64,000 nucleotides of DNA from NCBI RefSeq assembly GCF_016648855.1, contig NZ_JACLQU010000002.1, positions 19,510 through 83,509 on the forward strand, written 5' to 3'. Every line of letters starts with the position of its first letter. Position 1 is the first letter of the stretch. Shown one piece after another: positions 53,490 to 62,100 of the stretch. Under the pieces are notes generated by a model. It saw only the letters and a program-made list of their open reading frames with translations, ran no database searches and was not told the origin of the DNA. Both the position numbers and the translations under genes were made by a program. The DNA comes from Streptococcus parasanguinis. Its GTDB lineage: Bacteria > Bacillota > Bacilli > Lactobacillales > Streptococcaceae.

Positions 53490-53852
53490 TCCAGCTTCTT
53501 CCAATTTACCTTTGATTTCTTCAGCTTCAGCAGCTGCAACACCTTCTTTGATGACACCAGGTGCACCATCAACAAGTTCTTTAGCTTCTTTAAGACCAAG
53601 ACCAGTGATTTCACGCACAACTTTGATAACGCCGACTTTCTTGTCGCCTGCAGATGTCAATTCGATATCGAATGAATCTTTAGCAGCACCTGCGTCAGCA
53701 GCACCAGCTGCAGCAACAGCTACAGGAGCAGCTGCAGTTACACCAAATTCTTCTTCGATAGCTTTTACAAGGTCGTTCAATTCAAGGATTGAAGCTTCTT
53801 TAATTTCAGCAATAATGTTTTCAATGTTCAATGCCATTGTTATTTCCTCCAA
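53469..53852 (-). CDS. rplL: Ribosomal protein L7/L12
   Basis: A 127-aa L7/L12: N-terminal dimer domain ([27 protein letters not shown]; one earlier ATG triplet shares the frame), an Ala/Gly-rich hinge and the globular C-domain [20 protein letters not shown]. It recruits elongation and initiation factor GTPases. The 3' end is the insertion site of the element. If the first Met residue in the open frame is used, the protein begins [11 protein letters not shown]; the ribosome binding site GGAGG overlaps that ATG, so translation begins at MALNIE (53837). Confidence 0.93.
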   Translation of the reverse strand: MEEITMALNIENIIAEIKEASILELNDLVKAIEEEFGVTAAAPVAVAAAGAADAGAAKDSFDIELTSAGDKKVGVIKVVREITGLGLKEAKELVDGAPGVIKEGVAAAEAEEIKGKLEEAGASVTLK

Positions 53853-53911
53853 ATAAGTTTTAATTTTATGTTTTTATTTTTTGTAGCTAGGCTACGCTGC
53901 GTAGCTTAAGA

Positions 53912-54412
53912 TTAAGCTGCGTCTTCTTTGTTGTCTGCAACCGCTTTGACTGCAAGAGCAACGTTGCGCACTGGCGCTTGAAGTACAGAAAGGAGCATAG
54001 AAAGAAGTCCTTCGCGGTTTGGAAGAGTTGCAAGTGCAAGAATCTCTTCTTTAGATGCGACAGCGCCTTCGATTGCACCACCTTTGATTTCAAGTGCTTC
54101 AGCGTCTTTTGCAAAATCGTTCAAGATTTTCGCAGGTGCGATAACATCTTCGTTAGAAAATGCTACTGCAGAAGGTCCAACGAATACAGATGCAAGATCT
54201 TCAAGACCAGCTTTTTCAGCTGCACGACGCAAGATTGAGTTTTTGATAACTTTAAACTCAACTTCGCTTCCGCGAAGGTTGCGACGGAGAACTGTATCTT
54301 GCTCAACTGTCAAACCGCGAGAATCTACAACGACGATTGATGCAGCAGCTTTCATTTTTTCAGCTACCACGTCAACAAGTTCCGCTTTTTTAGCAATAAT
54401 TGCTTCACTCAT
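53912..54412 (-). CDS. rplJ: Ribosomal protein L10
   Basis: A 166-aa protein starting [20 protein letters not shown], with GGAGG upstream at 54427. It binds L7/L12 dimers to the 50S subunit and represses its own operon through the leader. Residues [32 protein letters not shown] are typical. The reading frame can be extended to 54475, but that would cross the leader. Confidence 0.96.
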   Translation of the reverse strand: MSEAIIAKKAELVDVVAEKMKAAASIVVVDSRGLTVEQDTVLRRNLRGSEVEFKVIKNSILRRAAEKAGLEDLASVFVGPSAVAFSNEDVIAPAKILNDFAKDAEALEIKGGAIEGAVASKEEILALATLPNREGLLSMLLSVLQAPVRNVALAVKAVADNKEDAA

Positions 54413-54590
54413 TAGTGTGTTCACCTCCGTAATTATTTTGCTTGGGGAATTTTTCCAAAAGAAAAACGCGCCCAAACCTAGACACGAAAGTACAATACGC
54501 TTCTTTTAATTGATACGTTTTGTCCTCGGTAGGATCTTTATGAGTCGAGCTCCCCTACTGTCTTAGGCAGTTTTTTCAAACCGTAGATTA
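54413..54590 (-). ncRNA. L10 leader (ribosomal protein autoregulatory RNA)
   Basis: The 180-nt leader has the conserved stretch AAGACAGTAGGGGAGC and stems that form the L10/L12-binding kink-turn region in Gram-positives. The region starts near TTTATCATATA on the minus strand. Confidence 0.75.
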
Positions 54591-54646
54591 GTTTATCATA
54601 TATAAAAAAAGAATGCAAGTACTTTTGCAAACTTTTTTTATATTTT

Positions 54647-55444
54647 TTAATCGTTATAAAGACTCTTGATATTATTCAACCAAGCATAGGCTAGTCCCAT
54701 TAGAACTCCTCCTCCTACCCAGTTGGCAAAGAAAGTCACGCAATAATGTCGTAAAATATTTAAAAACTCAAAATGCGGTAATTGGCTAGATACTGAATTA
54801 AAGCTCAATAATGAGAAGGAAGCAAAGTTTGCAGCCAAGTGTTCATTGGTCATAAAGACAAACATATAAATAGCAGAGAGGGCTAAGAGCACCTTGGCTG
54901 TTTCATCTTTGAAATATAAATAAGAAAGAATAGCAATATTTACAAAGATATTGGCAATAACCCCTTCAAAGAAAACCACTTGATTGCTTCGTTGGAGTTT
55001 ATTTTCTGCCACCGTAGCTAGGAATCCTTTTGGATCGATATGAGCAAAGGCTGTGGTTTGATTGAAAAGAAAAGCTACGATTAAAGCACCAATTAAATTA
55101 AAGAAGGTACAATAAAGTAAAATCTCCAAAGCTTTCTTCCAGTGAATTTTCTTTAGATAGGTTCCCGCCGTCAAATACATCATATTTGAGGTAGTTAATT
55201 CCGCATTTAAGAATAAGAGGTAAACCAACCCCCAGGCAAAGATGAATGGAAATAGGAAACGACCCGTTCCAGGTACAAAGCTATTTAATAAGTCAGCTGC
55301 AACTGCTCAGACCGCCGTACTTAAAGTAAGAAATCCTCCTGCAAAAATAGAGCGAACTGCATAGCGAGTCTTAGATTTCTGATAAAGGTCCTCTTTCTTA
55401 TTACACGCCGCTCCCACTTTTTGAATAAAATTAGATTCAGACAT
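54647..55444 (-). pseudogene. Formate/nitrite transporter gene interrupted by TGA
   Basis: From ATG at 55444 (GGAG upstream) the frame reads MSESNFIQKVGAACNKKEDL and AGGFLTLSTAV, then TGA (55307-55309, codon 46), then continues in frame AVAADLLNSFVPGTGRFLF and through the whole FNT fold (LTTSNMMYLTAG, VVFFEGVIANIFVNI, NWVGGGVLMGLAYAW). Without the stop the protein would have 265 residues. Translation restart inside is possible but would lose the first membrane helix. Confidence 0.75.
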
Positions 55445-55605
55445 ACTATTCTCCTTATATAATGTTTGTGAATAAACTCATTATATCATAGACAAAAAAG
55501 TTTGAAAAGGTTTTCAGGAAGAATTCTTAAATTCACAATATATACGTTTTAAATCATACACAAAGAAATAATAAAAAAAAACAGGCATTTGCCTGCTTTT
55601 CTTTT

Positions 55606-56310
55606 TTAATAGTTTAAACGGTTCGCCCAAGCGATATCCAAATTCAAGATTTCTTGCGAAGTGAACTGTTGACGATATGGATTGTATACCGAACCAGTGA
55701 TACCACCCTGAACATTTGGTGAATCATATTGAGTCAAATTATAGGTTTCAATGATATTATTGAGCTTTGCGTAGTAGCTAGTATCTGTTGCATAAACACC
55801 TGTCAAAGCTGCTGTTGCGTCTTGATAACTTGATGTGTTACTCTTCCAAGCACCTGCAAAATGTCCCTGTTTCAAAACTGCTACATAGTCTTGCAATGAT
55901 TCATAGTAAGATGGGTATGAACGGAAAGCATCATTAATCGTATACGCGTTTCCAGCACCATCATCTTCCCAAGTTTGCATCACTGCAGATTGCCCAGCAT
56001 AACTTCCTTTAATTCCAAAAAGGTTGTAATGTGGATAAGAAGCCAAACCAGACTGTCCTGATCCACTTTCCAAGATCGCTTGTGCAATCATAACGGAAGC
56101 ATAAAGATCATTCTCTTGACCAAGCTGACGAGCTGACTCACCAATTTGTGAGATGAAAGCTTCAGTTGGGTCTGAGTATGCTTGGTAAGTTCCATCATTA
56201 GCACCAACTGATGTTACGTGCTCGCTCATAGCAGCAGCAAATGTCCCCACTGCTAATACAGAAACGAACAAACCAAATAATTTCGTTTTATTCCGTATTT
56301 TCTTTTTCAT
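55606..56310 (-). CDS. Secreted peptidoglycan N-acetylglucosaminidase
   Basis: A 234-aa exported hydrolase. Signal peptide KTKLFGLFVSVLAVGTFAAAM, then the glucosaminidase domain with catalytic Glu in AQAILESGSGQSGLA and YNLFGIKG, RSYPSYYESLQDYV and TGVYATDTSYYAKL. It cuts the glycan backbone. The ATG at 56310 has GGAGAT upstream. A CHAP or binding domain is absent, so it is a minimal enzyme. Confidence 0.88.
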   Translation of the reverse strand: MKKKIRNKTKLFGLFVSVLAVGTFAAAMSEHVTSVGANDGTYQAYSDPTEAFISQIGESARQLGQENDLYASVMIAQAILESGSGQSGLASYPHYNLFGIKGSYAGQSAVMQTWEDDGAGNAYTINDAFRSYPSYYESLQDYVAVLKQGHFAGAWKSNTSSYQDATAALTGVYATDTSYYAKLNNIIETYNLTQYDSPNVQGGITGSVYNPYRQQFTSQEILNLDIAWANRLNY

Positions 56311-56459
56311 AATACAATTTATCTCCAATAAATTTTTTATCATCTTTTATCTTTATAGAGATTATACCATATAAATAGAAGAAAACAAAGCCACTTATAT
56401 TACACTTGTATTACAATTGCGAGATATATCCAAAACAAAAATGACATTTTTATGTCATT

Positions 56460-57062
56460 TCAATTTATTTCGTAAAACGCATTTTCCAAAATAGCATCCC
56501 ATGACTTCTCTAGTCCTTCCTTGGTTACCGAAGAAAAGACAATAAAAGTATCTGCTGGATCAAAATCCAGTTTTTTCTTAATGATAGATTCATGTTTGTT
56601 CCATTTTCCACGTGGAATCTTATCTGCCTTGGTCGCTACTAAGATCACAGGGATCTCATAATATTTTAAGAATTCATACATCTGAACATCATCTGCAGAA
56701 GGTTCATGACGAAAATCGACTAGACTAACCACTGCTTTTAAGTTCTCACGACTGGTGAGGTATTCTTCAATCATCCGTCCCCACTTCTCGCGCTCTTTTT
56801 TAGAGACACGTGCATAGCCATAACCTGGTACGTCAACCAAACGGAGTTTATCATCGATATTGAAGAAATTTAGCAATTGGGTTTTTCCTGGTTTCCCAGA
56901 TGTTCTGGCCAGGTTCTTTCGATTTAAGAGAGTATTAATAAAAGAAGACTTGCCGACATTTGATCGACCGGCAAGTGCAACTTCTGGAATCTCATCTTGA
57001 GGATAATGACTCTTATTCGCAGCGCTTAAGAGGATATCCGCATTATGTGTGTTAATTTCCAT
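56460..57062 (-). CDS. engB: Ribosome assembly GTPase EngB (YsxC)
   Basis: A 200-aa GTPase for 50S assembly with G1 [11 protein letters not shown]2 [11 protein letters not shown]3 DVPGYGYA, G4 VATKADKI and the end FSSVTKEG. Directly downstream of clpX with an 11-bp gap, a conserved pair in streptococci. Confidence 0.96.
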   Translation of the reverse strand: MEINTHNADILLSAANKSHYPQDEIPEVALAGRSNVGKSSFINTLLNRKNLARTSGKPGKTQLLNFFNIDDKLRLVDVPGYGYARVSKKEREKWGRMIEEYLTSRENLKAVVSLVDFRHEPSADDVQMYEFLKYYEIPVILVATKADKIPRGKWNKHESIIKKKLDFDPADTFIVFSSVTKEGLEKSWDAILENAFYEIN

Positions 57063-57073
57063 ATTTTATCTTT

Positions 57074-58306
57074 CTAGGCTGTTTCAAGAATTGGTTTTTC
57101 AGTTCCATCTACAGCTTCTTTTGTGATTCGGACAAGTTTGACATCTTCTTGACTTGGAATTTCAAACATGACATCCATCATCGTTTCTTCGATAATCGAG
57201 CGAAGACCACGAGCTCCTGTTTTTCTTTCGATGGCTTTATTGGCAATCTCTTGAAGAGCTTCATCATCAAATTCCAATTCAACATTATCATAAGAGAGCA
57301 AGGTTTGGTATTGTTTTACCAAGGCATTGCGTGGCTCTTTCAAGATACGGACAAGGTCGTCAACTGTTAATTGTTCAAGAGCAGCAAAGACTGGAAGACG
57401 TCCGATCAATTCAGGGATAATCCCGAATTTTTGAATATCTTCTGCAACAATTTCTTGCATGTAAGAGCTGGATTCATCAATGGCTTTATTGTTTTTACCG
57501 AAACCGATGACTTTTTCACCAAGACGTTGCTTAACAATTTCTTCGATCCCGTCAAAAGCCCCACCTACGATGAATAGAATATTCTTGGTATCCACTTGGA
57601 TCATCTCTTGTTGAGGGTGTTTACGTCCCCCTTGTGGTGGTACACTAGCAACAGTTCCTTCGATAATTTTCAAGAGTGCTTGTTGCACTCCTTCACCGGA
57701 AACGTCACGAGTAATAGAGACATTTTCACTTTTCTTAGCAATCTTATCGATTTCATCGACATAAATAATGCCACGTTCTGCACGCTCAATATTGAAATCT
57801 GCTGCCTGAAGAAGTTTTAAGAGAATATTTTCAACGTCTTCACCCACATAACCGGCTTCAGTTAAGGCTGTTGCATCTGCAATAGCAAATGGAACATTCA
57901 GGCTACGAGCCAAGGTTTGGGCCAAGAAGGTCTTTCCTGAACCAGTAGGTCCAATCATGAGGATGTTTGATTTTTGCAATTCAACATCCGTCTCATCTTC
58001 GCGTGTATCGTGAAAGTTAATGCGTTTGTAGTGGTTGTATACCGCTACTGCAAGGGCACGTTTAGCCCGATCTTGACCGATGACGTAGTGGTTCAAAATA
58101 TTGAGCAATTCGATTGGTTTTGGAACCTCACTAAGGTCAGCAAGTACTTCTTCAGCAAGCTCCTCGCGGATGATTTCTTGAGCTAACTCTACACATTCAT
58201 TACAGATAAACGCATTGTTTCCTGCAATGATTTTTTGGACTTCATCTTGACTCTTTCCGCAAAATGAGCAATAAACCATCATATCATTGTTTTGATTCGT
58301 TGGCAT
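57074..58306 (-). CDS. clpX: ATP-dependent protease ATP-binding subunit ClpX
   Basis: A 410-aa AAA+ unfoldase that feeds ClpP. The zinc-binding domain has CSFCGKSQ and CNECVELAQ, then Walker A GPTGSGKT, Walker [12 protein letters not shown], pore loop GYVGEDVE and the IGF loop VIGFGKN for ClpP docking. Length and ends match the family. Confidence 0.98.
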   Translation of the reverse strand: MPTNQNNDMMVYCSFCGKSQDEVQKIIAGNNAFICNECVELAQEIIREELAEEVLADLSEVPKPIELLNILNHYVIGQDRAKRALAVAVYNHYKRINFHDTREDETDVELQKSNILMIGPTGSGKTFLAQTLARSLNVPFAIADATALTEAGYVGEDVENILLKLLQAADFNIERAERGIIYVDEIDKIAKKSENVSITRDVSGEGVQQALLKIIEGTVASVPPQGGRKHPQQEMIQVDTKNILFIVGGAFDGIEEIVKQRLGEKVIGFGKNNKAIDESSSYMQEIVAEDIQKFGIIPELIGRLPVFAALEQLTVDDLVRILKEPRNALVKQYQTLLSYDNVELEFDDEALQEIANKAIERKTGARGLRSIIEETMMDVMFEIPSQEDVKLVRITKEAVDGTEKPILETA

Positions 58307-58344
58307 GTATTTCCTCTTTCTGTCACTTTCTGTTTGTATTTAGT

Positions 58345-58515
58345 TTAAAATAAGGTCATGTAAAAGGCGTGAATAGAATTCACAAGATTGGTAAAAGCAT
58401 TTAGTAAGAATAAAATAGCGAGGCCGAACCGTTTTTTACGAAAGGTTTGTAAGGCGCAAATCAAACAGATGACACATAGGACAGCTGTAAAAAAACCAAA
58501 GACACTTCGCTCCAT
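58345..58515 (-). CDS. Small membrane protein between folA and clpX
   Basis: A 56-aa protein (MERSVFGFFTAVLCVICLIC ... FGLAILFLLNAFTNLVNS) with two transmembrane segments separated by a basic loop (FRKKR). Its start codon overlaps the folA stop by one base (TAATG), so it is translationally coupled. Similar small proteins are found at this place in other streptococci. Function is unknown. Confidence 0.7.
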   Translation of the reverse strand: MERSVFGFFTAVLCVICLICALQTFRKKRFGLAILFLLNAFTNLVNSIHAFYMTLF

Positions 58516-59024
58516 TAGTCTAAATCCTTTCTCTTATAATAGTTGACCGTAAAATCATATGGATTTTTCTCATCTTTCAGATGGGGAACTTGACGGACTC
58601 TTTCATAGTGACTCTCTTCAAATTTTGGTGCCAAAGCATCTCCATCAATATCTGCATGAATCATGGTCTGGATCAACTCTTCTAACTGATCAGAGAAAAG
58701 TCTTAAAATCTGACTCCCCCCAATAATGTAAAGATTCTTCTCTTGGTTCTGATACCACTCTAAGACTTCTTCCTTGCTGTGCATGACGAGTACAGCATCA
58801 TTTTCAGGATCATAAGTCTGATCTTGCGTTAAGATAATGCTAGTCCGACCTGGTAGAACCCGTTTTTTCATACCATCAAAGGTCACTCTTCCCATAAGAA
58901 TTGCTTGTCCCATGGTCGTTTCTTTGAAATGCTGAAGCTCAGCTGGCAGATGCCAAGGCATGACTTGGTCCTTTCCAATAATGCCATTTTCAGTTTGAGC
59001 CCAGATACCAATAATCTTTTTCAT
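58515..59024 (-). CDS. folA: Dihydrofolate reductase
   Basis: A 169-aa DHFR that reduces dihydrofolate with NADPH, the trimethoprim target. MKKIIGIWAQTENGIIGKDQVMPWHLPAEL (active-site loop with Trp and Pro), ILMGRVTFDGM and LYIIGGSQI are the family motifs. It precedes the small membrane gene and clpX in one probable operon. Confidence 0.96.
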   Translation of the reverse strand: MKKIIGIWAQTENGIIGKDQVMPWHLPAELQHFKETTMGQAILMGRVTFDGMKKRVLPGRTSIILTQDQTYDPENDAVLVMHSKEEVLEWYQNQEKNLYIIGGSQILRLFSDQLEELIQTMIHADIDGDALAPKFEESHYERVRQVPHLKDEKNPYDFTVNYYKRKDLD

Positions 59025-59125
59025 TCTCTCGTCCTTTACACTGATACTTCTATTTTATCAAATTTTCTTATAAAAGACTGATTTCAACTATCTAGTTTGG
59101 AGGATATTTTTTCAAATACAAACAG

Positions 59126-59156
59126 AAAAAACCGCGAAATTTTCGCGGTTTTTCTT
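59126..59156 (-). terminator. Terminator of the CshA-like gene
   Basis: AAAAACCGCGAAA-att-TTCGCGGTTTTT, 15 bp downstream of the gene. Confidence 0.88.
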
Positions 59157-59170
59157 AGCCACAAGTTAGC

Positions 59171-62100
59171 TTAGTCTTCTTTATTGCGTTTTGCAAATCC
59201 AAACAATGAGAGACCTGCTAAAGCACTAAAGATTGCAAGACCAGCAGTAGAAGATTCTTTTGTTCCTGTATTTGGAAGTTGTGCAGTAGGATTTTGTGGA
59301 TCGATATACTTCACTTCTTCTTTCGTTTCTGGAACGACAGGAATCGTTCGCTCTTCTGGTTTTGGTTGTGGTTGCGGTTGTGGTTGCGGTTGTGGAGTAG
59401 GCTGTGGTTGTGGCTCTGGTGTCGGAGTTGGATCCGGCGTTGGAGTTGGTGTCACAGTCTTCTTGTAGATATGTTGTGTATTTCCATCTTTATCTACAAC
59501 AGTCTTCACGAAGTCATAACCTGGGATATCTTTCTTCGGTTGTTCCCCATCTTCTGTAGGGTTACCTGGGATAGGATTACCATTTTCGTCTACGTATGAA
59601 GTTGTAACTTTTTCATAGACGTGTTCAGTATCACCATTTGGCAATTTCTTCGTTTCCACAAAGCGGTAACCTGGAATTTCAGCTTTTGGCTCTTCTCCAT
59701 CAACTGTAGGGTATCCTGGGATTTCCTTACCTTCTTTATCAACAAATTTAGTGATTGGAAGAACAGTTGGTGTGTATGTTGCAAAAGCTTTTGTTCCGTT
59801 CACATCTTCACGAACCACTGTCACTGCTGGTGCAGTACCAGTAAATTCAGGTTCTGGAGTGAAGGTTACAGTTCCATCTGCTGCCACTGTGTAAGTACCA
59901 ACACCTGGAATTGTCTTCGTAGTTGAACCATCATCAAAGGTTGCTGGAACCTTGTCGTTCATTGGAACACGGCTATCACCTTCTGTGAAGACTGGTTTAC
60001 CTGTTTGGGTTTGTCCCTTCTTACCAATTGAAGTAACTGGTTCTGCTGTTGGTGCAACTGGTGTTACAGTTGGTGTGTATGTTGCAGTAACTGGAGTACC
60101 GTTCTTATCAACACGTTTCACTGTTACGCCTGTACCTGTTCCTGTGAATGATTTCTCTGGTACGAAGGTTACTGTTCCGTCTGGAGCAACTGTGTAAGTT
60201 CCTTCACCTGGAATAACCTTAGTTGTTGAGCCATCTTCAAAGGTTGCTGGAACTTCATCATCCATTGGCACACTTGGGTTACCAGGTGTGAAGGTTGGTT
60301 TACCAGTTTGAGTTTGACCTTGGATGTCTTTAGAAGTTGCAGGTTCTGCTGTTGGAGTCACAGGAGTTACAGTTGGTGTGTATGTTGCAGAAGCTTTTGT
60401 TCCGTTCACATCTTCACGAACCACTGTCACTGCTGGTGCAGTTCCGACGAATGATTTTTCTGGTACGAATGTAACTGTTCCGTCTGCTGCTACTGTGTAA
60501 GTACCAACACCTTCAACTGTCTTCGTAGTTGAACCATCGTCAAATGTTGCTGGAACTTTATCGTTCATCGGCACACGGCTGTCACCTTCTGTGAAGCTTG
60601 GTTTACCTGTTTGTGTAGCACCTTGTACATCAGTAGATACTGCTGGAGTACCAGTTGGTGTTACTGGCGTTACAGTTGGTGTGTACATAGCTTTCACAAC
60701 TGTACCATTCTTATCTTGGCGTTGCACCACGATACCTGCTACAGTTCCGACAAATGATTTCTCTGGTACATAGGTTACAGTTCCGTCTGGAGCAACTGTG
60801 TATGTACCTTCACCTGGAACAACCTTAGTAGTTGAGCCATCAACAAATGTTGCAGGTACATCATTATCCATTGGTACTGCAGGATTTCCTTCAGTGAAGC
60901 TTGGTTTGCCTGTTTGAGTTGCACCTTGGATATCAGTTGATGTAGCTGGTTCAGCTGTTGGAACTACCGGAGTGATGAATGGTGTGTACGTTGTACGTGC
61001 ATAGGTACCATTTGCATCTTCCATTGAAACGCCTACAGGAAGAACTTCACCTGAGTAAGCTTTGTTAGTTGGAGTGAAGATCACTTCACCTTTCTCTTTA
61101 TCTACTGTGAAGATACCGATGATATCTCCTGCAGGTGAGAAGGCATCCAATTGATCAGTTGGGTTACCAGAATCATCGTAAAGTTTCAAGGTTGAAGGGT
61201 TCATTGGGGCAATTGGGTCCCCTTCTGTGAAGGTTGGTTTGCCTGTTTGAACAATTCCTTGAGGTGCTTCTGATTTAGCTGGTTCTGCTGTTGGAGTAAT
61301 TGGAGTTACAGTTGGTGTGTAAGTTGCAGAAGCTTTGGTTCCGTTCTTATCTTCACGAACCACTGTCACTGCTGGTGCTTCACCAACAAAGCGTGGGTCT
61401 GGTCTGAAGGTCACAGTTCCATCAGCTGCTACTGTGTAGATACCAACAGTCGGAATTTCCTTAGTAGTTGAACCATCTTCAAAGGTTGCAGGAACTGCAG
61501 CGTTCATAGGAACATTTTCGTGACCAGCTGTGAAGGTTGGTTTACCTGTTTGGGTTTGACCTTGCTTGTTAGTTGAAGTCGCTGGCTCAGCAGTTGGGGT
61601 TACTGGTGTTACAGTTGGTGTGTAGGTTGCAGTAACTGGTGTACCGTTCTTATCAACACGTTTCACTGTTACGCCTGTACCTGTTCCTGTGAATGTTTTT
61701 TCTGGTACGAAGGTTACAGTTCCATCTGGAGCAACTGTGTAAGTTCCTTCCCCTGGAATGGTCTTCGTAGTTGAACCATCTTCAAAGGTTGCTGGCACAT
61801 CATCATCCATTGGGATTGCAGGGTTACCAGGTGTGAAGCTTGGTGTACCTGTTTGTGTTTTACCTTGGATATCTGTAGATGTTGCAGGTTCAGCAGTTGG
61901 GACAACTGGAGTGATCTTCGGTGTGTAAGTTGTTTCAGCAACTGTTCCGTTTGTATCTTTACCTTGAACCTTAACTGGAACCACATCACCTGAGTAAGAT
62001 TTATCAGTTGGTGTGAAGGTTACAAGGCCTGTTTCTTTATCAACAGTGAAAGTACCGATTTCTTTACCTTCTGGTGATTTAGCAACTACAGATTCTGCTG

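Noticed and set aside
53512..54509. Long plus-strand open frames opposite rplL and rplJ
   Set aside because: They are antisense to highly conserved ribosomal genes and owe their length to codon bias.
59184..59599. Plus-strand open frames with Cys/Gly-rich translation opposite the CshA-like gene
   Set aside because: They are shadows of the Pro/Gln repeat on the coding strand and have no ribosome binding site.
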